Positions 24,071 through 32,533 of a stretch of DNA of 64,000 nt are shown here, piece by piece; within the stretch, counting starts at the first letter, position 1; each line of letters opens with the position of its first letter. The translations under genes and the position numbers were made by a program. The DNA is taken from the NCBI RefSeq assembly GCF_021462825.1, contig NZ_JAKEEB010000024.1, forward strand, positions 45,318 to 109,317. Reading direction: 5' to 3'. Source of the DNA: Streptomyces glomeratus (lineage in GTDB: Bacteria; Actinomycetota; Actinomycetes; Streptomycetales; Streptomycetaceae). The notes below the pieces were generated by a model, which did not search any database, had not been told where the DNA came from, and saw only the letters and a program-made list of their open reading frames with translations.

Positions 24071-25435
24071 TCAGGCGCCGCTCTCCCGGAGCATGTCCTC
24101 GCGCTCGACGATCTTCACGCGCTCACGGCCCTGCGGCGCGCCGAGCGCCTTCTCCGCGGCGTCGAGGCGGTACCAGCCCTTCCAGGTGGTGAAGCGGATG
24201 TTCCGCTCGGCCAGGAACGCGTCCACCGCCTCGGGTGCGGGCGAGGCCGGCGTGTGCAGCCGTCCGTTCGCGTGGTCGACCAGCAGATTGGCCACCGTCT
24301 CGTTGGCGTCACCCTTGGTGTGGCCGATCAGGCCCACGGGACCGCGCCGGATCCAGCCGGTGACATAGGTGGACCGCAGATGCTCGCCGCTCTCCTCGAC
24401 GACCCGCCCGCCCCGGTCCGGCACCGTGCCCGACTCGAGGTCCCAGGGCAGCTTGGGCAGAGGGTCGGACAGATATCCCACGGCACGGTAGACCGCCGTC
24501 ACGTCCCAGTCCCGGTAGGTCCCGGTGCCCTGGACATTGCCGGTGCCGTCGAGGGCCGTGCGCTCGGTGCGCAGGCCGACGACCCTGCCGTCCTCGCCGA
24601 TGATCTCGACGGGCGACTCGAAGAAGTGCAGGAACAGCTTGTGCGGCCGGTCGCCGACGTCGCGGATGGCCCAGTTCTCCAGCGTCTTGGCGACCATGTC
24701 CGCCTGCTTGTTGCCCCGTCGCGTGGCGATCGAGCCCTCGTCGTAGTCGATGTCCTCCGGGTCGACGATGACCTCGATGCTGGGGGAGTGATCCAGCTCC
24801 CGCAGCTCCATCGGGCTGAACTTCGCCTGCGCCGGGCCACGGCGGCCGAAGACATGGATCTCGAGGGCCTTGTTGGCCTTGAGGCCGTCGTAGACGTTCG
24901 GCGGGATCTCGGTGGGCAGCAGCTCGTCCGCGGTCTTGGCCAGGATGCGGGCCACATCGAGAGCGACATTGCCGACGCCCAGGACGGCGACCTTCTCCGC
25001 CGAGAGGGGCCAGGTCCGCGGCACGTCCGGATGTCCGTCGTACCAGGAGACGAAGTCGGCCGCGCCGTAGGAGCCGTCGAGGCCGATGCCGGGTATGTCC
25101 AGGGCCCGGTCGGCCGTCGCGCCCGTGGAGAAGATCACGGCGTCGTAGAACGTGCGCAGATCGTCCAGGCTGATGTCGGACGGGTAGTCGACGTTGCCGA
25201 ACAGTCGGATCTGCGGCTTGTCGAGCACCTGGTGAAGAGCCGTGACGATGCCCTTGATCCGCGGGTGGTCGGGGGCGACGCCGTAGCGTATGAGCCCGAA
25301 CGGGGCCGGCATCCGCTCGAAGATGTCGATGGACACACCGGGCTCGGCGGCCACCTCGGACTTCAGCAGGGCGTCGGCGGCGTAGATCCCGGCGGGGCCG
25401 GCTCCTACGATGGCTACCCGCAGGCGGCGCGGCAT
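24071..25435 (-). CDS. fprA: Ferredoxin--NADP+ reductase (FprA-like, adrenodoxin-reductase type)
   Basis: A 454-residue flavoenzyme. VAIVGAGPAGIYAADALLKSE binds FAD near residue 6; ERMPAPFGLIRYGVAPDHPRIKG is the adrenodoxin-reductase signature; VAVLGVGNVALDVARILAK binds NADPH; and GWIRRGPVGLIGHTKGDANETV is the conserved C-terminal FAD contact. It should move electrons between NADPH and ferredoxin, for example for P450s such as those in this window. ATG 25435 is used; 15 upstream codons lack family similarity. A probable iron-regulator box lies 46 bp upstream, so expression is likely raised under iron limitation. Confidence 0.92.
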   Translation of the reverse strand: MPRRLRVAIVGAGPAGIYAADALLKSEVAAEPGVSIDIFERMPAPFGLIRYGVAPDHPRIKGIVTALHQVLDKPQIRLFGNVDYPSDISLDDLRTFYDAVIFSTGATADRALDIPGIGLDGSYGAADFVSWYDGHPDVPRTWPLSAEKVAVLGVGNVALDVARILAKTADELLPTEIPPNVYDGLKANKALEIHVFGRRGPAQAKFSPMELRELDHSPSIEVIVDPEDIDYDEGSIATRRGNKQADMVAKTLENWAIRDVGDRPHKLFLHFFESPVEIIGEDGRVVGLRTERTALDGTGNVQGTGTYRDWDVTAVYRAVGYLSDPLPKLPWDLESGTVPDRGGRVVEESGEHLRSTYVTGWIRRGPVGLIGHTKGDANETVANLLVDHANGRLHTPASPAPEAVDAFLAERNIRFTTWKGWYRLDAAEKALGAPQGRERVKIVEREDMLRESGA

Positions 25436-25480
25436 GATGAGGTTCCCTTCGAGCGGTGACGGACAGCTCGTCGGAAACAC

Positions 25481-25499
25481 TAAACTAAGGCAACCCTAA
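25481..25499 (-). promoter_or_regulatory. Probable iron box (IdeR/DmdR1-type operator)
   Basis: TAAACTAAGGCAACCCTAA matches the actinobacterial iron-box consensus TTAGGTTAGGCTAACCTAA at 13 of 19 positions, including a full right-hand core. It lies 46-64 bp upstream of the ferredoxin reductase start, in the place of a promoter or operator. IdeR/DmdR1 with Fe2+ represses from such boxes; binding here is inferred from sequence alone. Confidence 0.6.
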
Positions 25500-25591
25500 C
25501 CAGGTACGCGGGTCCGCCCTATGACCCCATAAAGCCGGCTTATGTGCCGAGCCGGAGGCTGCACTCGGCGGGTCGCTCCAAGCGCCACAGC

Positions 25592-26737
25592 TCACCGGCC
25601 GGCAACCGGCTCCGGGGTGAGCAGGAGCATGGTGGCGTCGTCGCGGACGGTGCCGCAGAAGCGCACCAGGTCGTCCCACACCCGCTGGGTCGTCCCGGCG
25701 GGATCGTCGTCGGCGAACTGGGGGAGCCGGTCGACCAGCGGGTAGAACGTCCCGGCCGCGTCCCGCGCCTCCCAGATGCCGTCCGAGGCCAGGAACAGCC
25801 GGTCGCCCCGTTCGAGCGGCCAGGTGACCTCGTCGTACGGGTCCTGTTCACCCAGCCCGATCCCGAGGGGCGTACCGGACGACACCTGGACCTCGGTGGC
25901 CTTGCCGTCGTGGAGCAGCACCGGCGCCGGGCTGCCGCAGGCGATGATCCGTACCCACCGGGCATCGCGGGTGAACTCCAGCAGCACCGCCGTCGCGAAC
26001 AGTTCCGCGAGCCGGGAGTCCCCCGAGTCCACGAGCAGCCTGCGGTCCAGGCGGGCCGCGACCGACGGCAGGTCGGGCTGGTCGAGCACCGCCTCCCGGA
26101 AGGCCCCGAGCAGGGAGGAGACGGTCGCGACCGCCGACAGCCCATGCCCCTGCACATCGCCCATGACCGCCCGTATCCCGGTCGGACCCTCCCGTACATC
26201 GAAGAAGTCTCCGCCGACGAGCGTCCCGCGCTGGGCCGCCCGGTACAGGCCGGTGCAGCGGATCGGGCCGACCCGCTCGGGCAGCGGGGGGACCAGTGCG
26301 TTCTGGGCCGCCTCGGCCACCGTGCGTTCCATGTCCAGCTGGGCGTCGCGCTGGCTGCGGACATACGACACGAAGACGCTCAGTACGGAGACGAAGATGA
26401 TGGTGAGCAGGTCCACGCTGCCCGGGTGGTCCAGGTGGAAGGCGCGGGTGTGCTGAATTCCGACGACCAGCGCGCCGAGAAGGGCGGTGGTCGCGGGGCC
26501 GTAGGAAAGGACGGCCAGCGGCGGGATGGCTCCGAGGAGGAAACCGATGTCTATCGGCGAGGGTGCGGCCAGGCTGACGACGCCGACGACCACCAGCATG
26601 AGCACGGGCAGCACCTTCACCCACCAAGGGGGCGGCGCGCCGCTCAGCCAGCCCCGCCGCTCCCCTTTCCGGTGTGATCGATGGGCGCCGAGGCTCTTCA
26701 CATCCCCTACGCTCCTACGCGAAGCCGCCTGCCGCAA
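25592..26737 (-). CDS. Membrane-anchored SpoIIE-type protein phosphatase
   Basis: A 381-residue protein. Three to four N-terminal hydrophobic helices (about 39-130; VLPVLMLVVVGVVSLAA, GFLLGAIPPLAVLSYGPATTALLGALVVG, LLTIIFVSVLSVFVSYV) precede a linker helix and a SpoIIE/RsbU PP2C domain: PPLPERVGPIRCTGLYRAA, LVGGDFFDV, AVMGDVQGHGLSAVATV, LFLASDGIWEARD and VRDDATMLLL. It should dephosphorylate an anti-sigma antagonist at the membrane. The start is uncertain (TTG 26737 or GTG 26701). It closely resembles the product of 29307-30500 in layout, so they are probably paralogues. Confidence 0.88.
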   Translation of the reverse strand: MRQAASRRSVGDVKSLGAHRSHRKGERRGWLSGAPPPWWVKVLPVLMLVVVGVVSLAAPSPIDIGFLLGAIPPLAVLSYGPATTALLGALVVGIQHTRAFHLDHPGSVDLLTIIFVSVLSVFVSYVRSQRDAQLDMERTVAEAAQNALVPPLPERVGPIRCTGLYRAAQRGTLVGGDFFDVREGPTGIRAVMGDVQGHGLSAVATVSSLLGAFREAVLDQPDLPSVAARLDRRLLVDSGDSRLAELFATAVLLEFTRDARWVRIIACGSPAPVLLHDGKATEVQVSSGTPLGIGLGEQDPYDEVTWPLERGDRLFLASDGIWEARDAAGTFYPLVDRLPQFADDDPAGTTQRVWDDLVRFCGTVRDDATMLLLTPEPVAGR

Positions 26738-26830
26738 TGCCGACCGAGGCGGCGGATTCGCCCGAACGCCCTGGTGAGCGGCCCGGGCGACCGGTACGGC
26801 GACTGCTGGAACGGGGCTGCCGCCGACGGG

Positions 26831-28261
26831 TCACGCGGGACGTATCGCGCTGTGGATCGCCGCCTCCCCGGCGTAGAAGACCGACTCCTCGCGTATCAAG
26901 GCGCCCGGGCCCGGCGCGTGGATCATCGTGCCGCCGCCGGTGCACAGGCCGACGTGGCCGGCGTCCTGGTTGAAGAAGACGAGGTCACCGGCCTGGATGT
27001 GGGCGAGGGGGATCACCGTGCCGACGCCCGCCTGATCGCGGGCCGTACGAGGAAGGGTCACCCCGGCGGCCTTCCAGGCGGCCTGGGTCAGACCGGCGGC
27101 GTCGTACGAGTCCGGTCCGGCTGCGCCCCAGAGACTGGGCCGCCCGATCTGCGCACGGGCGAAGGCCACCGCCTTCGCGGCCTTGGTGTCATACCCCGGC
27201 TCCTGCATCCCACCGGTGCGAAGGAGGCCCCCGGCACCGGGCATGGCATCGGTGCCGAACAGTTCGGTGGTGAGGGGCGGCGGGGGCGCGGTCAGGAGCG
27301 GTTCGGTGGTCAGGAGCGGTTCGGTGGTGGGGAGCGACGGGAGCGCGGTGAGCAGCGGTTCGGTGGTGGGGAGCGGCAAGGGCGCGGTCAGGAGTGGTTC
27401 GGCGGTGGGGAGCGATGGGAGCGCGGTGAGCAGCGGTTCGGCGGCGGGGAGCTGCTGCTGCCACGGCTCCTCGACCGCACGGCCGAGCTGCCCCTCCCCC
27501 GTGCGCCAGGTGTCCTCGGCGGGCCGGGACTCGATCGCCGGGAGTGGCGTGGCGTGCCGTGCGATGTGCCGCGCCAGCAGGTCACGGGCCGCGGCGAGCT
27601 TCCGCTGATTGCGCTCCTTGGCGGTCCCCGGCGTGGACGGCCCGGGCCCGGCGACCGGTGCGGGCAGAGCCCTGGACGTCTCCAGGCGCTTCTCGGGGAC
27701 CGCCGGCAGCGCGGCCACAGGGCCGGCGGTCAGTTCCGCCACGGGAGCCCCGGTCCGTTCCGCCGCGGGGCCGGCCGTCAGTTCCGCCACGGGAACGGCC
27801 GTCAGTTCCGCCACCGGGCCCGCGGCCGGTCCGGCGGTCAGTTCGCGCACGGGCCGGTCGGCCATCCCCAGCTCACGGCGCACGAGGTCGCTCCCCGGAC
27901 GCTTCGCCGAGGCCGAGGACCGGGCAGCCGCCGGGCCATCCGGCATTCTGTCGGCGGGCAACGCGGCCGGAACGGTCGGACCCATCCTCAGGCGTGCCGC
28001 CTCGAACCACTGCTTGGCCACGTCGTCGAGGACCGGATCGGCACGGCGCCGCTCCCCGCCGAACACCGCGTTGGCGCCTCTCCGCATCCCCGTCGCCGCC
28101 GCGCGCGTCGCATTGAAGGTTCCGCTGTCGGTCTCCGCGCGGTCGTACAGGTTGTGGATCCGCTGCTGGACCTCGTCGCGGCTCGGCCCGTCGTCCTCGG
28201 TGAACCTGCGCATGCCGGGAAGGCCGAAGCCTCCGGGGCCCGGGGTTCGCTCCGGCGCCAT
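26831..28261 (-). CDS. NlpC/P60-like protein with catalytic Cys replaced by Ala
   Basis: A 476-residue protein with no signal peptide. The N-terminal helical segment (RIHNLYDRAETDSGTFNATRAAA) is typical of Streptomyces NlpC/P60 proteins. A long Ala/Pro/Thr/Leu-rich middle follows (about 100-360) with AELTAGP-type and EPLLTALPSLPT-type repeats. The C-terminal 125 residues are an NlpC/P60 fold: YDTKAAKAVAFARAQIG, DSYDAAGLTQAAWKAAG, GDLVFFNQDAGHVGLC and TMIHAPGPG. The usual YDCSGL is YDAAGL: Ala388 (codon 27098-27100) replaces the nucleophile, while His436 and His448 remain. It is thus probably a non-catalytic peptidoglycan- or partner-binding protein. Confidence 0.85.
   Translation of the reverse strand: MAPERTPGPGGFGLPGMRRFTEDDGPSRDEVQQRIHNLYDRAETDSGTFNATRAAATGMRRGANAVFGGERRRADPVLDDVAKQWFEAARLRMGPTVPAALPADRMPDGPAAARSSASAKRPGSDLVRRELGMADRPVRELTAGPAAGPVAELTAVPVAELTAGPAAERTGAPVAELTAGPVAALPAVPEKRLETSRALPAPVAGPGPSTPGTAKERNQRKLAAARDLLARHIARHATPLPAIESRPAEDTWRTGEGQLGRAVEEPWQQQLPAAEPLLTALPSLPTAEPLLTAPLPLPTTEPLLTALPSLPTTEPLLTTEPLLTAPPPPLTTELFGTDAMPGAGGLLRTGGMQEPGYDTKAAKAVAFARAQIGRPSLWGAAGPDSYDAAGLTQAAWKAAGVTLPRTARDQAGVGTVIPLAHIQAGDLVFFNQDAGHVGLCTGGGTMIHAPGPGALIREESVFYAGEAAIHSAIRPA
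27254..27460 (-). repeat. Proline-rich tandem repeat inside the NlpC/P60-like gene
   Basis: Five to six copies of a unit of about 39 bp encode EPLLTALPSLPT-like peptides. Two shortened copies (about 18 bp) sit back to back near 27297-27320. The units stay in frame and are more alike at DNA level than the flanks, which suggests recent expansion by slippage or unequal exchange. Confidence 0.75.
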
Positions 28262-28720
28262 GGGGTCGTACTCCTTCCGTGCTCCGCCTACCGGGTTAGC
28301 TGTCGGGTTCGGGCGGACGGATCCGGAAGGCGTGCCCTACGGCCCCTGCCCCGCCGGGCAGTTGGACCGATTCACCCCGTGGTCGGTTGGGTCCCCGGTT
28401 CCGGCTGCACTCGGGGTGCACCGGATTCGGCGGAGGCCGTGCAACCCGGCGCGGTTCGCCGGAGGCAGTTGCGTGGCCCATGCGTCAACCTAGCCAACTT
28501 GTGTGCCTGGCGTGAAGATTGAAGCGCGAAATGTCCGATACCTATGTGTGAATTTCGTCTTGGCGTTCCAGTGGAGCTTCCCTCTTTCCCGGTCCGTGCC
28601 TCCACCCGACGCCGGTTTCCGGCCGGAGGCGAGTGCGAGCCATCCGGGCGCCGCGCCGATGACGGTGGGCGGCGCCCTGGCCCGGCATGATGAGGCGGAG
28701 CGATCAGGAAGGTCATCCCC
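28262..28720. other. 459-bp divergent intergenic region
   Basis: No gene is supported here. From about 28480 to 28570 the composition is clearly lower in GC than the surroundings, which marks the likely promoter zone for the divergent NlpC/P60-like and small membrane-protein genes. I see no clear operator or riboswitch. Confidence 0.5.
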
Positions 28721-29248
28721 ATGCGACGCACGTCCAAGGCGGACGACTCCGAAGGCCGTGCACGCCTCGCCGGGCGCCGGGCCCGGGCCGACTACACCGG
28801 CGGTGTCTACGGCTCTCTGCTCGCCGCCTCGGTGGTGGTGGGCGCCGGGACCAACGGCCCTTTGCCGCGGGCGGAATTGGTGGCGCTGCTGATGAGCACA
28901 GGCGTGGTGTTCTGGGTCGCGCATGTGCACGCCCAGTTGTTCGGCGCACGCCTGGCGCAGCCGAGTCTGGACCGCCGGACCGTCCTGCATGTGTGCCGTG
29001 ACGAGTGGCCGATCGTCAAGGCAGCCGTCCCGCCGGCTGCCGCCGTCGCCGTCAGCCCGCTGCTGGGTCTGGACGTGCGGGGCGGGGTCTGGCTGTCGCT
29101 CGCCGTCGCCGTGGCCGGGCAGGTGGGCTGGTCGGCGGCCGGCGCGCGCCATGCCGGTGCCTCCTGGCGCCTCGTGGTCGTCGCCGCGGCGATCAACCTC
29201 GTGATCGGCCTGCTGGTCATCGCGTGCAAGCTCGCCCTGAAGGACTGA
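28721..29248 (+). CDS. Small integral membrane protein, unknown function
   Basis: A 175-residue protein with a basic 25-residue N-terminus and four hydrophobic helices: GGVYGSLLAASVVVGAG, LVALLMSTGVVFWVAHVHAQLFG, GVWLSLAVAVAGQVGW and RLVVVAAAINLVIGLLVIACKL. FWVAHVHAQL and the DEWPIVKAAVPP loop are the most distinctive parts. No enzyme motif is seen. It is convergent with the second membrane phosphatase gene. Confidence 0.78.
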   Translation: MRRTSKADDSEGRARLAGRRARADYTGGVYGSLLAASVVVGAGTNGPLPRAELVALLMSTGVVFWVAHVHAQLFGARLAQPSLDRRTVLHVCRDEWPIVKAAVPPAAAVAVSPLLGLDVRGGVWLSLAVAVAGQVGWSAAGARHAGASWRLVVVAAAINLVIGLLVIACKLALKD

Positions 29249-29306
29249 CCGCGCGGGCCGACGGCCTTTCGGGTATATGAGGGGACCGCGGATGCGGCGG
29301 GTTCCG

Positions 29307-30500
29307 TCAGCCGGTGTCCTGCGGCAGGCTCCCGGGCCGGTGACGGAACCCGTCGGCATGAATGATCCGCGGGTGCGGACGGGCGTGGTCTTCGCTCGGG
29401 GTGCGGTGGAGCGCGATGAGCGCGGCATCGTCGTCGAGGTGTCCGCCCGTGTGGGCGAGGAGGTCACGCCGTAGCCGGTGCAGCAGCGACTCCGGGCTCT
29501 CCTCGGTCCACTCCGCCGCACGGTCCGCGAGCGGATAGAAGCGGCCGTCGACGTCCCGGGCCTCGATGACGCCGTCCGTGTACAGCAGCAGGGTGTCGCC
29601 CGGCTCGAAGGAGAACACGTCCAGGTGGTAGTCCTCCGCGTGTGCCGAGCCGATTCCCATCGGCGGGGCGGGGTGCACGCTCGGGACGGTGACCACGTGA
29701 CCGGGGCTGAGCAGCAGCGGCGGAGGGTGCCCGCAGCTGGTCATGCGGGTGACGGGGTCCCTGTCGGGGATCTCCATCAGCAGGGCGGTGGCGAAGCGTT
29801 CGCCCGACTCCTCCGGCGGCTCGAAGTCGGCCAGATAGCGGGTCACGCTCTGCTCCAGGGTGGCGGCCAGCTCCAGCAGGGACGTCTGCCGGTGGCCCGC
29901 CTCTCGGAAGGCGCCGAGCAGCAGGGCGGCCTCACCGATGGCGGAGAGGCCCTTGCCGCGGACGTCGCCGATCATGACACGCACCCTGCTGTCGGCCTGG
30001 GTGGCGGCGTAGAGGTCACCGCCGATCTGCGCCTCGTCCTCGGCCGCCAGGTAGAGGCAGGCCACCGTCAGGGGGCCGATGCGTTCCGGCAGCGGCCACA
30101 GCAGGACGTGCTGTGCGGCCTCGGCCACCGACCGGACCTGGGCCAGCTGCGCACGTCGCCGGTCCCGGAAGGCGCAGTAGACCACGGTGATCAACGACAG
30201 CACGAACAGGGTGAGGATCTGCACGATGTGGTTGGTCGTGGACAGCCCGCCGTGCAGTACGGCGATGAGGACCTGCGCGCCCACCGCCAGCGCCCCGACC
30301 AGGCCGGTCAGCCGGGGGCCGGCGAACGAAGGGGTGAGCGCGGGCGCGATCACCAGCGCGGGTCCCAGGTGGATGCTCTCGGGGGAGTGGATGTCCACCA
30401 CCGTGATCGCCACGATGAGTGCGATGGGAAACAGCAGCAGCGCATGGCTCGACTGCCACGACTGCCGTACCCCGGCGACGACCCCTTGCCGGAATCCCAT
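29307..30500 (-). CDS. Membrane-anchored SpoIIE-type protein phosphatase (second copy)
   Basis: A 397-residue protein laid out like that at 25592-26737: N-terminal hydrophobic helices (LLLFPIALIVAITVVDI, GPALVIAPALTPSFAG, LVGALAVGAQVLIAVLHGG, ILTLFVLSLITVVYCAF), then a PP2C domain with WPLPERIGPLTVACLYLAAEDEAQIGGDLYAA, VMIGDVRGKGLSAIGEAA, LLLYTDGVIEARD and LDDDAALIAL. ATG 30500 is preferred; extension to 30599 is Arg-rich and unlike the family. No RsbW/STAS gene is nearby. Likely input to a stress-sigma partner switch. Confidence 0.88.
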   Translation of the reverse strand: MGFRQGVVAGVRQSWQSSHALLLFPIALIVAITVVDIHSPESIHLGPALVIAPALTPSFAGPRLTGLVGALAVGAQVLIAVLHGGLSTTNHIVQILTLFVLSLITVVYCAFRDRRRAQLAQVRSVAEAAQHVLLWPLPERIGPLTVACLYLAAEDEAQIGGDLYAATQADSRVRVMIGDVRGKGLSAIGEAALLLGAFREAGHRQTSLLELAATLEQSVTRYLADFEPPEESGERFATALLMEIPDRDPVTRMTSCGHPPPLLLSPGHVVTVPSVHPAPPMGIGSAHAEDYHLDVFSFEPGDTLLLYTDGVIEARDVDGRFYPLADRAAEWTEESPESLLHRLRRDLLAHTGGHLDDDAALIALHRTPSEDHARPHPRIIHADGFRHRPGSLPQDTG

Positions 30501-30663
30501 GCCTACCACCCTGCCTCGCCATCGGTCGCCCGGCCACCGGGTGGGCGTGCACGGCCGGTCCCGGCCGTAAACCCGTCCCTGCTGGGTACTCGCCGCCATG
30601 TGCCGGACTCAGGCGGCGGGCCGACGGCCCGTCCGCAGTCGATCAGCCGAGAAGGAGGCGCAG

Positions 30664-31140
30664 ATGAGCACGGTCAAGGAAACGGTCGAGGTCGAGGTCC
30701 CCGTCCGTACCGCCTACAACCAGTGGACCCAGTTCGAGGAGTTCCCGAACTTCATGGAGGGCGTCGAGGAGGTCAGGCAGCTCGACGACCGCCACAATCA
30801 CTGGACCACCAAGATCGGCGGCATACGCCGGGAGTTCGACACCGAGATCGTCGACCAGCTCCCCGACGAGCGGATCACCTGGCGCACCATCAGCGGCGAC
30901 ACGCAGCAGAAGGGCACGGTCCGCTTCCAGCGCGTCGACGACACGCACACCCGGGTGGAACTCGCGATGGACGTCGAGCCCGGCGGCGCCGCGGAGAAGA
31001 CCGCGGACACGCTGGGGATCATCGACCGGCGGATCAAGGGGGACCTGCGACGCTTCAAGGAGTTCGTCGAACAGCAAGGGCGCGCATCCGGAGCCTGGCG
31101 TGGACGCATCCGCCCCGGTGACCCCGGTGCGACAGGCTGA
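30664..31140 (+). CDS. SRPBCC (START-like / polyketide cyclase-type) protein
   Basis: A 158-residue protein: STVKETVEVEVPVRTAYNQWTQFEEFPNFMEGVEEVRQ begins the helix-grip fold; FDTEIVDQLPDERITWRTISG and GTVRFQRVDDTHTRVELAMD are the antiparallel strands; and the C-terminal helix is DLRRFKEFVEQ. This is the COG5637-like subgroup, common in Streptomyces with unknown ligand. ATG 30664 follows GAAGGAGG. It stands alone and ends at a strong hairpin. Confidence 0.88.
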   Translation: MSTVKETVEVEVPVRTAYNQWTQFEEFPNFMEGVEEVRQLDDRHNHWTTKIGGIRREFDTEIVDQLPDERITWRTISGDTQQKGTVRFQRVDDTHTRVELAMDVEPGGAAEKTADTLGIIDRRIKGDLRRFKEFVEQQGRASGAWRGRIRPGDPGATG

Positions 31141-31150
31141 GACCGTGGAT

Positions 31151-31191
31151 CCGCGGCGCCCAGGCGTCTGTGCGCGGCCTGGGCGCCGCGG
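31151..31191. terminator. Bidirectional terminator hairpin
   Basis: CCGCGGCGCCCAGGC at 31151-31165 pairs perfectly with GCCTGGGCGCCGCGG at 31177-31191 around an 11-nt loop. It sits between the convergent SRPBCC (stop 31140) and cytochrome P450 (stop 31254) genes. Confidence 0.75.
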
Positions 31192-31253
31192 TGTCTGCGG
31201 GCGGCCGGTCCCAGGGACGCCGCGCGGTGGTTCGTGACCCGGACCCCGTCCGC

Positions 31254-32489
31254 TCAAGGACGCAGAGCGTCGAAATCGACGAGCAGATGGCGCGGGCCGC
31301 GCAGCACCGCGTTCTGGCGGTAGGGCGGAGGGTCCTTCACCAGGCGGGGGTTGTCGAGGCGGCGAGCCAGTTCGGACAGGGCGATCTGGGCCTCCAGCCG
31401 CGCCAGTGGTGCGCCGAAACAGCTGTGGATGCCGCTGCCGAAGCCCAGGTGCTGAATGTCTTTGCGGTCGGGGTCGAACCGGTCGGGGTCGGTGAAGCGC
31501 TCGGGGTCCCGATTGCCCGCGGCCAGCACGAGCCAGATCTTCGAGCCCTTGGGAATGGTGGTGCCGCGTACCTCGATGTCCGCGATGCACGTCCGTTGCG
31601 GCACGAGCTGCACCGGCGGCTCGTAGCGCAGCAGCTCCTCCACGATGCCGACGACCAGCCCGGGGTCGTTGCGCAGCCTCTCGAGGTACTCGGGGTGGCG
31701 CAGCAGGGTGAGCATCCCGTTGGTGATCAGATTGACGGTCGTCTCGTGCCCCGCGATCAGCAGCAGCACCGCGGTGCTGAGCACCTCCATCGTCGTCATG
31801 GGGCCGTCCGGGCCGTGACTGGTCACCAGCTCGGACAGCATGTCCCCGGTGGGTTCCTTGCTCCGCTGCTCCACCAGCTGGGCCAGGTACATGCCCAGCT
31901 GCATACGCGCCTCCTGCGCCCCCCGCCGGCGCTCGGCGTCGTCCTTCCCGGTGTCCGGGTCGAGGCCCGCGACGATGGGTTCGACCCAGGTGTGGAAGCG
32001 CGGCTCGTCCTCGCGCGGCACGCCGAGCAGTCGGCAGATCACGGTCACCGGGAAGGGGTAAGCGAACTGGTCGACCACATCGATCTGCCGGGCCTGACCG
32101 AAGCCGTCGATCAGGCCGGAGACGATCCCGGCGAGCTCGCCGCGCATCGAGTCGATCTTGCGTGGGCTGTGCGGGGGGCCGAAGGGGCGGTTGGCGATCC
32201 GCCGCAGCCGGTCGTGCTCCGGCGGGTCCTGCCGGATGAAGCTCGGTGGCAGTCCCGTCTCCGCCACTCCGCCCATCTCGTCGGCGCCCGCGGCAGCGAG
32301 ATTGGCGGCGTCGGAGCTGATCCTCGGGTCGTGGAGCAGGCTGAGGATGTCCCAGTAGGAGCTCACCAGGTAGGGGCCGCCGTCCTCCTCGTGCAGCACC
32401 GGGGTGTTGTGAAGCTCCTTGTACAGCGGGTACGGATTGGCGCGATTGGCGTAGTCGGTGATCTGGCGCAGGAGCGAATGGTGCGTCAT
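31254..32489 (-). CDS. Cytochrome P450
   Basis: A 411-residue soluble bacterial P450. The I-helix oxygen-binding motif is LLIAGHETTVN around 245; ExxR is EELLR in the K helix; and the heme loop is FGSGIHSCFGAPLAR with the Cys thiolate around 358. ATG 32489 follows AAGGA. It is the third gene of an operon whose first two genes encode a 3Fe-4S-type ferredoxin and a FAD ferredoxin reductase, so its redox partners are built in. The sequence resembles CYP107-like macrolide and xenobiotic hydroxylases, but the substrate cannot be inferred. No biosynthetic genes adjoin it. Confidence 0.92.
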   Translation of the reverse strand: MTHHSLLRQITDYANRANPYPLYKELHNTPVLHEEDGGPYLVSSYWDILSLLHDPRISSDAANLAAAGADEMGGVAETGLPPSFIRQDPPEHDRLRRIANRPFGPPHSPRKIDSMRGELAGIVSGLIDGFGQARQIDVVDQFAYPFPVTVICRLLGVPREDEPRFHTWVEPIVAGLDPDTGKDDAERRRGAQEARMQLGMYLAQLVEQRSKEPTGDMLSELVTSHGPDGPMTTMEVLSTAVLLLIAGHETTVNLITNGMLTLLRHPEYLERLRNDPGLVVGIVEELLRYEPPVQLVPQRTCIADIEVRGTTIPKGSKIWLVLAAGNRDPERFTDPDRFDPDRKDIQHLGFGSGIHSCFGAPLARLEAQIALSELARRLDNPRLVKDPPPYRQNAVLRGPRHLLVDFDALRP

Positions 32490-32533
32490 GAGGGGTCCTT
32501 GGCTCGTGAAGTCCAGGGCGTGAGGTCCGCCGG

